A DNA stretch of 64,000 bases from Lachnospira sp. UBA4346 (GTDB taxonomy: Bacteria > Bacillota > Clostridia > Lachnospirales > Lachnospiraceae), in contig DGTC01000064.1 of the NCBI GenBank assembly GCA_002394205.1, positions 1 through 64,000 of the forward strand, given 5' to 3'. The notes below the pieces were generated by a model. The model saw only the letters and a program-made list of their open reading frames with translations. It ran no database searches and was not told the DNA's origin. Both the position numbers and the translations under genes were made by a program. Positions 53,235 through 61,780 of this stretch are shown piece after piece (the stretch's first letter is position 1; each line of letters begins with the position of its first letter).

Positions 53235-53294
53235 CTGTTAAATAAATGTCATATTTTGTTAAAAATATATCATTTTCTGTTAAAAAACTATCAG
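53235..53294 (+). promoter_or_regulatory. Three direct repeats with exact 21-base period upstream of rnf
   Basis: CTGTTAAATAAATGTCAT (53235), TTGTTAAAAATATATCAT (53256) and CTGTTAAAAAACTATCAG (53277): the same 18-base pattern on one DNA face, two helical turns apart. The spacing and the TGTTAA core resemble LytTR/AgrA-type sites. AT-rich -10 candidates follow at about 53308-53318. Confidence 0.55.
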
Positions 53295-53399
53295 TATTTG
53301 TCTATTATATACTATTATATACACAAAAAAAAGTAGATTTTCCTTGCTTAATGAGATAAAATATTATTTAGATAAATTTTATATAAGGAGAATTTTGTC

Positions 53400-54716
53400 A
53401 TGGGAAAATGTACATTTAAAGGTGGAGTACATCCATATGATGGTAAGGAACTTTCAAAAGATGTTCCTATCAAAGAGTTATTCCCAGAAGGCGATATGGT
53501 ATATCCACTTTCGCAGCATATTGGTGCGCCGGCTGTTCCGGTCGTTGCCAAGGGTGACCGTGTATTGGCAGGTCAGCTGATTGCAGAAGCGGGCGGATTT
53601 ATTTCAGCCAATATTCATTCGTCAGTTTCTGGTACAGTTAAGGCAATTGAGCCTAGAACACTTGCAACAGGTGGAAAGTGCAATTCAATTATTATCGAGA
53701 ACGATGGTCAGTATGAGGAAGTTGAATACGTTCCAAAGAAGCTCGAAGAACTTTCACGCGATGAGATTCGTGAAAGAGTGAAGGCTGCAGGTGTTGTTGG
53801 TATGGGTGGTGCTGGATTCCCTACAAATGTCAAACTGACACCAAAGAATCCAGAGAGCATTGATTACATCATTGTCAATGGTGCAGAATGTGAGCCTTAT
53901 TTAACATCAGATTACCGCAGAATGTTAGAAGAATCAGATAAGATTGTACAGGGCTTAAAGGTTGCACTTTCTTTATTTGATCATGCACATGGTATTATCG
54001 GTATTGAAGATAATAAGCCGGAAGCGATTGCAGTCATGCAGAAAGCAGTTGAAAATGAATCTAATATGGAAGTTAAGGTATTAAAGACAAAGTATCCACA
54101 GGGTGGAGAGCGTTCTTTAATCTATGCAACAACAGGAAGAAGCATCAATTCTTCTATGTTACCGGCAGATGCAGGCTGTATCGTACATAATATTGATACA
54201 ATCTTTTCTATTTATATGGCTGTTATTGAAGGTAAGCCATTGACAAAAAGAATTGTAACAGTAACAGGTGATGGCGTTAAGAATCCAGGCAACTTTTATG
54301 TATGGTTAGGTATGAGTTACAGACAGCTTCTTGAAGCGGCAGGTGGCGTTGTTGGTGAACCAGAGAAATATATCTCAGGTGGTCCAATGATGGGATTTGC
54401 GATGTATAGTTTAGATGTTCCTGTTGTAAAGGGAAGCTCATCACTTCTTGTTATGAAGGAAGATATTGTATCTAAGGTAGAGACGTCTGCTTGTATTCGT
54501 TGCGGAAGATGCGGCGAGGGATGTCCGAGTCATTTGCTTCCAGCTAAGTTAGCAGGTTTTGCGGCAAGAAATAACGAAGCAGGTTTCTTGAAGTTTGATG
54601 GTATGGAATGTGTAGAATGTGGCAGCTGTTCATTTGTCTGTCCGGCTAAGAGACCATTAACACAGCAGATTAAGTCTATGCGTAGAACAATTATGGCGAA
54701 TAGAAGAAAGAAATAG
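53400..54716 (+). CDS. rnfC: Rnf complex subunit C
   Basis: Peripheral subunit (438 aa) carrying NADH/FMN and iron-sulfur sites. The glycine-rich loop GVVGMGGAGFPTNVKL (about residues 130-145) and NGAECEPYLTSDYR (about 160-173) are diagnostic. Two [4Fe-4S] motifs are seen: CIRCGRCGEGCP (about 363-374) and CVECGSCSFVCP (about 402-413). First gene of rnfCDGEAB, the Clostridia order. AAGGAG precedes the ATG. Rnf passes electrons from reduced ferredoxin to NAD while pumping Na+ or H+. Confidence 0.96.
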   Translation: MGKCTFKGGVHPYDGKELSKDVPIKELFPEGDMVYPLSQHIGAPAVPVVAKGDRVLAGQLIAEAGGFISANIHSSVSGTVKAIEPRTLATGGKCNSIIIENDGQYEEVEYVPKKLEELSRDEIRERVKAAGVVGMGGAGFPTNVKLTPKNPESIDYIIVNGAECEPYLTSDYRRMLEESDKIVQGLKVALSLFDHAHGIIGIEDNKPEAIAVMQKAVENESNMEVKVLKTKYPQGGERSLIYATTGRSINSSMLPADAGCIVHNIDTIFSIYMAVIEGKPLTKRIVTVTGDGVKNPGNFYVWLGMSYRQLLEAAGGVVGEPEKYISGGPMMGFAMYSLDVPVVKGSSSLLVMKEDIVSKVETSACIRCGRCGEGCPSHLLPAKLAGFAARNNEAGFLKFDGMECVECGSCSFVCPAKRPLTQQIKSMRRTIMANRRKK

Positions 54717-54733
54717 AAAGGTGGATATCATCC

Positions 54734-55693
54734 GTGAGTGATTTATTTAACGTATCAACGAATCCACATGTACGAAGCAAGGACACGACACAGACAATCA
54801 TGAGAGATGTTTTGATTGCCTTAGCTCCAGCGAGTATATTTGGTATTTATAATTTTGGTATCGATGCGCTTATCCGCATTGTTGTTGGTATTGCTGCCTG
54901 TATGGCATTTGAAGCATTATACCAGTATCTTATGCATCAGAAAGTAACAGTTATGGATTTGAGTGCAGCTGTTACGGGGCTATTGATTGCATTAAATGTT
55001 CCGCCAACACTGAATGTTGGATTTGAGATTGTCGGTTGTGCATTTGCAATTATTATTGTAAAGCAGTTATTCGGTGGTATTGGACAGAACTTTATGAATC
55101 CTGCACTTGCAGCAAGATGTTTCCTATTGATTGCATTTACAGGTCCGATGACAAAGTTTGTATATGATGGTGTATCAGGAGCAACACCGCTTGCAATTTT
55201 AAAGCCGGGTGGAGAAGCAGAAGGTACAGTGAAATTAATCGATATGTTTATCGGTACAACAAGTGGTGTTATCGGTGAGACTTCTGTTGTCTGTCTATTA
55301 ATTGGTGCGATTTACTTACTTGCACGTAAGGTTATTTCGTTTAGAATTCCAGTGTCTTATATTGCAACATTTGCGGTATTGATTTTCTTATTCGCACCGG
55401 GACATGCATTTGATGTAACATACACAGCACAGCAGATTTGTGGTGGTGGTTTAATCTTAGGTGCCTTCTTTATGGCAACAGATTATGTAACATCTCCAAT
55501 TACACCGAATGGTAAGATTGTATTTGGTGTGATTTTAGGTCTTTTGACATTTATTTTTAGAATGTTTGGCGGTTCTGCAGAAGGTGTTTCTTATGCAATT
55601 ATCTTCTCGAACCTTTTAGTACCATTGATTGAAATGGTAACAGTACCAAAGTCATTTGGTAAAAAGAAACCAGTAAAGGAGGCTGCAAAATAA
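54734..55693 (+). CDS. rnfD: Rnf complex subunit D
   Basis: Integral membrane subunit (319 aa, about 8-10 helices). The covalent-FMN attachment motif SGATPLAIL (about residues 148-156) is intact; FMN is normally attached to this threonine by ApbE, which is not in the window. GQNFMNPALAARCFL (about 117-131) is conserved. It starts with GTG at 54734 after GGTGG. It overlaps rnfG by 1 base. Confidence 0.94.
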   Translation: MSDLFNVSTNPHVRSKDTTQTIMRDVLIALAPASIFGIYNFGIDALIRIVVGIAACMAFEALYQYLMHQKVTVMDLSAAVTGLLIALNVPPTLNVGFEIVGCAFAIIIVKQLFGGIGQNFMNPALAARCFLLIAFTGPMTKFVYDGVSGATPLAILKPGGEAEGTVKLIDMFIGTTSGVIGETSVVCLLIGAIYLLARKVISFRIPVSYIATFAVLIFLFAPGHAFDVTYTAQQICGGGLILGAFFMATDYVTSPITPNGKIVFGVILGLLTFIFRMFGGSAEGVSYAIIFSNLLVPLIEMVTVPKSFGKKKPVKEAAK

Positions 55694-56340
55694 TGGGTAA
55701 GATTGTTAAAGACGCGTGTATATTATTTGCAATTACTCTGGTAGCAGGTATTTTACTGGGTGGCGTATATGAAGTAACAAAAGCTCCAATTGCAAATCAG
55801 AATGAAAAAGCAAAGCAGGAAGCATATCGAGCAGTATTGGCAGATGCGGATTCCTTTGAGGAATTAGACGGTGTAGATGTAACAAAGAGTTCAGATATTC
55901 TTGCAGCAACTGGTGAAGATTATTCCGCAGATGAGATTACAGAAGTTGTTGCCGGTGTTAAGAATAGTAAGATCGTTGGTTTTGTTATCACAGTTGTTGC
56001 CGGTGATGGTTATGGCGGAGATATTAAGTATTCTGTAGGTGTTGCAGCAGACGGTACATATAAAGGAACATCAATCCTTTCAATTAGTGAAACAGCAGGT
56101 CTTGGTATGAGAGCGAAGACAGACCCTGCATTCCTTGACCAGTTAAAGGATAAGGTTGTTAAGAAGTTTAATCTTGTAAAAGACGGAACAGGTTCCACAG
56201 CAGATGATAAGGTTGATGCAATCAGTGGTTCTACAGTAACTTCTAAGGCTGTTGTAAAGGGTGTGAATGCTGCGCTTGCTATGTATCAGAACTTGTCTGA
56301 AGGAAATGTTAAGACAGTAGGAGGTGCTACAATTGAATAA
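55693..56340 (+). CDS. rnfG: Rnf complex subunit G
   Basis: A 215-aa subunit with one N-terminal membrane helix (about residues 8-28) and an extracytoplasmic FMN-binding domain. The FMN attachment site is in DAISGSTVTSKAV (about 176-188), a serine variant of the usual SGAT motif. KYSVGVAADGTYKGTSIL and ETAGLGMRA (about 130-140) are typical. AAAGGAGG precedes the ATG, inside the end of rnfD. It overlaps rnfE by 8 bases. Confidence 0.94.
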   Translation: MGKIVKDACILFAITLVAGILLGGVYEVTKAPIANQNEKAKQEAYRAVLADADSFEELDGVDVTKSSDILAATGEDYSADEITEVVAGVKNSKIVGFVITVVAGDGYGGDIKYSVGVAADGTYKGTSILSISETAGLGMRAKTDPAFLDQLKDKVVKKFNLVKDGTGSTADDKVDAISGSTVTSKAVVKGVNAALAMYQNLSEGNVKTVGGATIE

Positions 56341-57052
56341 ATGTGTAGAAAGACTTTATAATGGTTTAATCAAAGAAAATCCAACATTTGTGCTGACACT
56401 TGGTATGTGTCCGACACTTGCTGTTACAACATCAGCAATCAATGGTATTGGTATGGGACTTTCATCAACAGTCGTTCTTGTAATGTCAAACTTGATGATT
56501 TCCCTTCTTCGTAAGGTAATTCCGGATGGTGTCAGAATGCCGGCATTTATCGTAATTGTTGCATCCTTTGTAACAATGGTTCAGTTCCTGATGCAGGGAT
56601 ATCTTCCGGGATTATATGATTCTTTAGGTATCTATATTCCTTTGATCGTTGTTAACTGTATTATTCTTGGTCGTGCGGAAGCATATGCTTCTAAAAATCC
56701 AGTGCTGCCATCTGCATTTGATGGTCTTGGTATGGGACTTGGTTTCACATGTGCGATTACAATTCTTGGTGCAATCCGTGAATTAATCGGTGCTGGTACA
56801 ATCCTTTCAACAGGAAGCTCAGCATTGGTAGATTTTACACAGATGGGTTACACACCGGCAAGTATTTTTATTCTTGCACCTGGTGCATTCTTCGTACTTG
56901 CAATGTGTATCGCAGTAATGAACCGTATCAAGAGAAAACACGGTATGGAACCTGCACAGGTGCCAGATTACTGTGACAAAGATGGAAGCTGTGCTTCATG
57001 TTCAAATACAGCTTGTGGCGGACATGTAGTAACAGGTAAGAAGGAAGCATAG
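56333..57052 (+). CDS. rnfE: Rnf complex subunit E
   Basis: A 239-aa membrane subunit with six helices, carrying the conserved NPTFVLTLGMCPTLAVTT (about residues 15-32) and FDGLGMGLGFT regions. The start is TTG at 56333, 7 bases after AGGAGGT; a GTG at 56324 would overlap that site. The C-terminus carries a cytoplasmic cysteine-rich tail (YCDKDGSCASCSNTACGGHV) beyond the last helix, which core RnfE proteins lack. Confidence 0.94.
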   Translation: MNKCVERLYNGLIKENPTFVLTLGMCPTLAVTTSAINGIGMGLSSTVVLVMSNLMISLLRKVIPDGVRMPAFIVIVASFVTMVQFLMQGYLPGLYDSLGIYIPLIVVNCIILGRAEAYASKNPVLPSAFDGLGMGLGFTCAITILGAIRELIGAGTILSTGSSALVDFTQMGYTPASIFILAPGAFFVLAMCIAVMNRIKRKHGMEPAQVPDYCDKDGSCASCSNTACGGHVVTGKKEA

Positions 57053-57065
57053 AGAGGAGAAAAAT

Positions 57066-57641
57066 ATGAATTTGTTAATTATTGCGATTAGTGCAGCGCT
57101 TGTTAATAACGTTGTATTAAGTCAGTTCCTTGGTCTGTGTCCTTTCCTTGGTGTATCTAAGAAAATCAACACAGCAGCAGGCATGGGTGGCGCTGTAATC
57201 GGCGTTATTACAATTGCATCAGCACTTTGTAGTTTGATTTATGACTTTATTTTAGTACCACTTGATTTGGTATATTTGAATACAATCGTATTCATTCTTG
57301 TAATTGCTTCACTTGTTCAGTTTGTAGAAATGTTATTAAAGAAGACATCACCGGCTTTATACGAAGCACTTGGTGTATATCTTCCTTTGATTACAACAAA
57401 CTGTGCAGTACTTGGTGTAGCTTTAACAAATGTACAGAATGGTTACAACTTTATTGAATCTGTTGTATGCGGATTCGGTACAGCAATCGGTTTTACAATT
57501 GCAATTGTAATCATGGCTGGTATTCGTGAACGTCTTGAATTTAATGATAATATTCCGGAAAGTTTTCAGGGAATGCCACTTGTATTACTTACAGCAGGTC
57601 TGATGTCCATTGCGTTCTTTGGATTTTCAGGTATTTTATAA
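57066..57641 (+). CDS. rnfA: Rnf complex subunit A
   Basis: A 191-aa membrane subunit with six helices, paralogous to RnfE. The conserved cysteine-containing half-helices are VLSQFLGLCPFLGVSKK (about residues 17-33) and LPLITTNCAVLGVAL (about 100-114). These contribute the membrane iron-sulfur centre shared with RnfE. AGAGGAG precedes the ATG. Confidence 0.96.
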   Translation: MNLLIIAISAALVNNVVLSQFLGLCPFLGVSKKINTAAGMGGAVIGVITIASALCSLIYDFILVPLDLVYLNTIVFILVIASLVQFVEMLLKKTSPALYEALGVYLPLITTNCAVLGVALTNVQNGYNFIESVVCGFGTAIGFTIAIVIMAGIRERLEFNDNIPESFQGMPLVLLTAGLMSIAFFGFSGIL

Positions 57642-57656
57642 GAGGAGGAAAAGTAG

Positions 57657-58451
57657 ATGACAGGAGTTATTATTGCGGCAGCAGTCGTAAGTTGTACAGG
57701 TCTTATACTTGGACTTTTTCTTGGATTCATGGGTAAGAAGTTTGCAGTAGAAGTAGACCAGAAGGAATTGGATGTTCGTGCAGAGCTTCCGGGTAACAAC
57801 TGTGGTGGTTGTGGATATGCAGGTTGTGATGCACTTGCAAAAGCAATCGCAGCAGGTGAAGCAGAAGTTGGAGCCTGTCCGGTTGGCGGTGAACCGGTTG
57901 CAGCGAAAATTGCAGCAATTATGGGAGCAGAAGTCGGCGACAGTACAAGAATGACAGCATTCGTAAAGTGTGCCGGTGATTGCGAAAAGGCAAAGGAAAA
58001 TTATAACTATACAGGTGTAGAAGAATGTACAGTTATGCCATTTGCACCAAATGGTGGTTCAAAGGCATGTACATATGGCTGCATGGGTTATGGTTCTTGC
58101 GTAAGAGCCTGTCCGTTTGATGCAATTCATATTGTAGATGGTATTGCAAGAGTGGATAAGGAAAAATGTAAAGCATGTGGTAAGTGTGTTGTTACATGTC
58201 CTAGACAGTTAATCGAATTAATCCCTTATGACACAGCATATGCAGTACGTTGTGCATCAAAGGATAAGGGTAAAGATGTTATAGCAACATGCTCAGCAGG
58301 TTGTATTGGTTGTATGATTTGTACAAAGCAGTGCGAATTCGATGCAATTCATGTTGAAAACAATATTGCACATATCGATTATGATAAGTGTACAGGTTGT
58401 GGCAAATGTGCTGAGAAGTGTCCAAAGAAGATTATACATTTACAAAAATAA
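57657..58451 (+). CDS. rnfB: Rnf complex subunit B
   Basis: Ferredoxin-accepting subunit (264 aa). One N-terminal membrane helix (about residues 5-25), then the cluster motif NCGGCGYAGCDALAKAI (about 47-63). Further ferredoxin-type motifs follow: CMGYGSCVRACPFDAI, CKACGKCVVTCP, CIGCMICTKQCEFDAI and CTGCGKCAEKCP. Last gene of the operon; AGGAGG precedes the ATG. Length and cluster count are normal for clostridial RnfB. Confidence 0.95.
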   Translation: MTGVIIAAAVVSCTGLILGLFLGFMGKKFAVEVDQKELDVRAELPGNNCGGCGYAGCDALAKAIAAGEAEVGACPVGGEPVAAKIAAIMGAEVGDSTRMTAFVKCAGDCEKAKENYNYTGVEECTVMPFAPNGGSKACTYGCMGYGSCVRACPFDAIHIVDGIARVDKEKCKACGKCVVTCPRQLIELIPYDTAYAVRCASKDKGKDVIATCSAGCIGCMICTKQCEFDAIHVENNIAHIDYDKCTGCGKCAEKCPKKIIHLQK

Positions 58452-58483
58452 AACAGTAGGGTATAATAACTATTGTTCAGTAG

Positions 58484-58517
58484 AGCCGGTCAGAGGAAAA
58501 CTGACCGGTTTTTTTTA
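58484..58517 (+). terminator. Terminator after the rnf operon
   Basis: CCGGTCAG-AGGAAAA-CTGACCGG followed by eight T. Confidence 0.93.
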
Positions 58518-58670
58518 ATTTATAGGAAACATTGATTCAATAATATAAAAATGCTTCGCAGGATGTGCATGTGCAGAGAAGAAGTTTTATTGCTGTGCAA
58601 TATTAATCGGGTGCGTAAGAGTTGCATACAATGCTTTTGTCTATAAAAATAAATGTAAGAGGTTTATTTA

Positions 58671-59051
58671 ATGAAGAAGAAAGATATATATTTAATCGGT
58701 GGAATTGTCATTGCAGCAGTTATTTTTTTTATGATTGTGCATTTCGTGATACAAAAAGATGGTGCAGTCGCAGTGATTCGAGTGGATGGCAAGATTATGA
58801 AAGAATTGTCATTATCGAAAAATACGACCGTTACAGTTGCTGGTTATGAAGGTGGCGAAAATATTGTAGTAGTAGAGCAGGGAGCTGTGTATATGCAGGA
58901 AGCGGATTGCCCGGATAAAATCTGTGTACATACTGGTAAGATTTCAAAAGTGGGGGAGACAATTGTATGCTTGCCACATAGAGTTGTTGTAGAAATTCGT
59001 AAAGGAATGTGTGGTGCAGTGGAGAATCAAGTGGATTCTGTTGTGCGATAG
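58671..59051 (+). CDS. NusG domain II-containing protein
   Basis: A 126-aa protein with one N-terminal membrane helix (about residues 6-27) and an extracytoplasmic NusG-II-like beta domain. The family signature is ADCPDKICVHTGKISKVGET followed by IVCLPHRVVVEI (about 83-114), with paired cysteines. Such proteins are regularly found next to Gx-transporter and Rnf genes in clostridia; the role is unknown. It is probably co-transcribed with the gene at 59089, 37 bases downstream. Confidence 0.85.
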   Translation: MKKKDIYLIGGIVIAAVIFFMIVHFVIQKDGAVAVIRVDGKIMKELSLSKNTTVTVAGYEGGENIVVVEQGAVYMQEADCPDKICVHTGKISKVGETIVCLPHRVVVEIRKGMCGAVENQVDSVVR

Positions 59052-59088
59052 CATGTATATAGAAAGTGAGAATCATAAGGAGAAGAGA

Positions 59089-59592
59089 ATGTATACGCAA
59101 AGGACAAACAATATGGTGATGTGTGGAATACTCACTGCACTCGCAATGATTTTTAGTTATGTGGAGAGTATAATTCCGATTCCAATCCCCATCCCAGGAG
59201 TAAAGCTAGGGGTGGCAAATATTGCAATTGTAGCAGTATTGTATGCGATAGGAAGCGCGCAGGCAGTCGTTGTAAATGTATTGCGAATATTTCTAACTGC
59301 AATGTTGTTTGGAAATTTAAATTCCTTTCTGTTTAGCATGGCAGGTGGAATGCTTAGTATTTTTGGAATGATTCTGCTAAAGAAGATGAAAGGATTTTCG
59401 ATGATTGGGGTAAGTGTGGCAGGAGGTGTGTTGCATAATATCGGACAGATTCTTGCAGCGGTGTGGATAATGGGAAGCAGTGCAATTGCGTATTACTTGC
59501 CAGTGCTGTTGATAGCAGGGGTGTTGACAGGTATTGTGATTGGAATTGTGGCAGGATTGGTGCTGCAGAGGATTAGAGGCAGACAGAGGTAA
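59089..59592 (+). CDS. Gx transporter family membrane protein (heptaprenyl diphosphate synthase component I-like)
   Basis: A 167-aa protein with five to six helices. The N-terminal MCGILTALAMIFSYVESIIP and the loop PIPIPGVKLGVANIAIVAVL (about residues 43-62), with the PGxKLGxAN motif, identify the Gx_transp family, annotated either as a transporter or as heptaprenyl-diphosphate synthase component I. It looks like an ECF-type substrate-binding membrane component. The start at 59089 follows AAGGAG. Frequently linked to Rnf and NusG-II genes; the substrate is unknown. Confidence 0.82.
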   Translation: MYTQRTNNMVMCGILTALAMIFSYVESIIPIPIPIPGVKLGVANIAIVAVLYAIGSAQAVVVNVLRIFLTAMLFGNLNSFLFSMAGGMLSIFGMILLKKMKGFSMIGVSVAGGVLHNIGQILAAVWIMGSSAIAYYLPVLLIAGVLTGIVIGIVAGLVLQRIRGRQR

Positions 59593-59613
59593 ATTGCTAG
59601 AAAAGAGGGGCAT

Positions 59614-60324
59614 ATGGAAATTGCAATTTGTGATGATGACAAAGCATTTTGTTATGAACTGAGAGAAAAATTGATAGAACTGTTTCAGAAAGAGGAGGTT
59701 CAAATAACGACATATTATTCGGGAGAGAATTTTTTGTCAGAAATAGATCGAAGTACATATGAGGCTGTTTTTTTAGATTATTATATGGCTGGAATGACGG
59801 GATTTCAGGTTGCAGAACAGCTCTATCATAAGCATCGGACTGTCAAAATTATATTTCTGACCTCCAATGCTGCGATGGTATATGATGCATTTGAATTTCA
59901 GCCGTTCTATTTTGTCTGCAAGGATGAATATCAACAAAAATTGCCGCAAGTTGTTCGTAAGTTACAAGAAGAATGGAAACGAAATGGTATCTTTGTTTTA
60001 GATTCGAGAAATGATAATCAGAAGATTCAGATAGCGACCATTCGTTATATCATTAGCGATGGTCATAATATTGTGGTTTATACGACGAAGTATTGTTATG
60101 AGGTACGAAAAACAATGACGCAGACACAGGAAGAATTAGAGCAGTACGGATTTATTCGGATTCATAAGAAATACTTGGTAAATATAGCTTTTATTCGGAG
60201 AGTTCGTATGCGAGAGGAAGTTGTTGTTTTAAATGATGATACAACATTGCCAATAAGCAGACGTAATAAAGAACAAGTTATGGAACAGTTTCGTATATAT
60301 CAGAGGGGAAATACAAAAATATGA
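59614..60324 (+). CDS. LytTR-family response regulator (AgrA-like)
   Basis: A 236-aa regulator. Receiver domain: acidic pair CDDD (residues 6-9), phosphoacceptor in VFLDYYMAGMTG (about D55), and a lysine in FVCKDEYQQKL (about K106). C-terminal LytTR DNA-binding domain: KIQIATIRYIISDGHNIVVY (about 135-154) and FIRIHKKYLVNIAFIRRV (about 182-199). LytTR domains bind pairs of short direct repeats about 21 bp apart. It overlaps the sensor kinase gene by 4 bases. It could act on the repeats at 61646 and perhaps on those upstream of rnf. Confidence 0.92.
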   Translation: MEIAICDDDKAFCYELREKLIELFQKEEVQITTYYSGENFLSEIDRSTYEAVFLDYYMAGMTGFQVAEQLYHKHRTVKIIFLTSNAAMVYDAFEFQPFYFVCKDEYQQKLPQVVRKLQEEWKRNGIFVLDSRNDNQKIQIATIRYIISDGHNIVVYTTKYCYEVRKTMTQTQEELEQYGFIRIHKKYLVNIAFIRRVRMREEVVVLNDDTTLPISRRNKEQVMEQFRIYQRGNTKI

Positions 60325-61640
60325 ATCACTGGATGGAACGAGCATTAATATCAACGGATGATTGGGTGGGCTGTATGGCATTACATTTAATCGCAATTCA
60401 TTTGGCGTATCAATTGATTGTGCGAAATAAATATCATAGAAACGAGCAATGTTTCAATCAATATAAACATATAGAAAGAGAACAGAAGGGAAATATTGTA
60501 GTCAGCAATTTACTGATGTTGATGGTTTTGCTGACTGGAGATGAATGGCTGATTTATCAAAAAGTTCCTGTGTGGGCAAGAATTTTATTTTATGGGATGT
60601 GTATGTTTGGATATATTGTCTATCATCAAAGAATGATTCATCGAGATACAGGGTGCATATTGGTGACAGTTTTGGCTGTGTATATAATATCCCTTTATGG
60701 TGCAAAGCAGCTATCGCAGATATTAGGAGGTAGTGTGCAACGTGGAAGGTATAATTTTGAAGTGGCGATGATTGCGTATCTGCTTTGTATTTTGTTGGAA
60801 TTTATGATTCGGCAGTCTCAGCTGCAAATGGGAATCAGAACGTGGGGAGTAATGCTCTTTACTGCAATTCCGATGTTTGTTATTTGTTTCACAAGTATGC
60901 GTGCAAATATAGGAATAGCAGGAGCAATTATTGTTATATGTACAATTGTACAATATGGAGTAGTATTGTACGTATTGTCACAAATGAATCGAAAACAGTA
61001 TGAATCAGAAAAGAAATTAGAAGGCAGACAGGAAGAATTGCTGCAGCAACGTTATATGGAAACGTTAGAGCAACAAAGTGAATATCTTCGCAGACAACGA
61101 CATGATTTGAAACATCATTTGCAAACCATACAACAATTGCTTGAACAAGAGGGGGAAGGAAAAGCAAAGCAATATCTCAATCAATATATAGAGGAGTCAG
61201 TTGTACATCAGGATATGATTCATACGGAATTTCCGGTATTGGATGCTCTGTTGAATGCAAAATTGGCAATTTGTAAAGAAAAAGAGATTCCTGTAACGAT
61301 GTGCGTAGAGGTAAAACAGTATTTTATTACCGATGTAGAGATGTGTTGTGTTTTGGGAAATCTGTTCGATAATGCGATTGAATCAGAGTGTGCGTTAAAA
61401 CAAGACATGCGAGGAATTGCTGTATATATTGAAGCAAATGAAAACGCCCTTGATATTACAGTCAAAAATGAAATTGAAGAATCTGTTTTGGAGAAGAATC
61501 CAGAGTTGAAGAGTGGAAAGAAAGATGCGAAAGTACATGGATTTGGTATTCGCAATATCAGACAGATTGTGCATAAATATGATGGAATGATAGATTTTTA
61601 TGAGGAGAATCATAGATTTTGTTGTACGATTCAATTATAA
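60321..61640 (+). CDS. GHKL-domain sensor kinase (AgrC-like)
   Basis: A 439-aa sensor with a membrane N-terminus of six or so helices (about residues 15-225), a dimerisation segment with the phosphoacceptor histidine in RRQRHDLKHHLQTIQQLL (about H259), and a GHKL ATPase domain. The ATPase domain shows LGNLFDNAIESE (N box, about 345-356) and HGFGIRNIRQIVHKY (about 411-425). This matches AgrC-type peptide-pheromone sensors; no agrD or agrB gene is in the window. ATG overlaps the regulator's stop region. Confidence 0.9.
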   Translation: MNHWMERALISTDDWVGCMALHLIAIHLAYQLIVRNKYHRNEQCFNQYKHIEREQKGNIVVSNLLMLMVLLTGDEWLIYQKVPVWARILFYGMCMFGYIVYHQRMIHRDTGCILVTVLAVYIISLYGAKQLSQILGGSVQRGRYNFEVAMIAYLLCILLEFMIRQSQLQMGIRTWGVMLFTAIPMFVICFTSMRANIGIAGAIIVICTIVQYGVVLYVLSQMNRKQYESEKKLEGRQEELLQQRYMETLEQQSEYLRRQRHDLKHHLQTIQQLLEQEGEGKAKQYLNQYIEESVVHQDMIHTEFPVLDALLNAKLAICKEKEIPVTMCVEVKQYFITDVEMCCVLGNLFDNAIESECALKQDMRGIAVYIEANENALDITVKNEIEESVLEKNPELKSGKKDAKVHGFGIRNIRQIVHKYDGMIDFYEENHRFCCTIQL

Positions 61641-61645
61641 ATTGA

Positions 61646-61678
61646 ACCGTTCGTGCCCAAAATACGACCGCTTGTGCC
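61646..61678 (+). promoter_or_regulatory. Pair of 12-base direct repeats, 21-base period (LytTR-like site)
   Basis: ACCGTTCGTGCC at 61646 and ACCGCTTGTGCC at 61667. The core CCGTTCGT matches the LytTR/AlgR type of site and the spacing is two helical turns. A TACAAT -10 box (61738) with a weak -35 lies downstream. The second repeat is also part of the terminator at 61666. Confidence 0.5.
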
Positions 61679-61706
61679 ACCATGGGTTGGCATAGGCGGT
61701 CTTTTT
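61666..61706 (+). terminator. Terminator after the sensor kinase gene
   Basis: GACCGC..TGCCA pairs with TTGGCA..GCGGTC, followed by TTTTT. Confidence 0.8.
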
Positions 61707-61780
61707 CGATAGGATAAATTTGCAAGTGTTCCAGTAATACAATGTGTAATATTAAAAAGGTAGGGGAGTGAGCATTAGAA

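Noticed and set aside
53235..53294. Rex operator upstream of rnf
   Set aside because: Rex sites are inverted (TTGTTAA-N4-TTAACAA type). Here the TGTTAA elements are direct repeats and the inverted half is missing.
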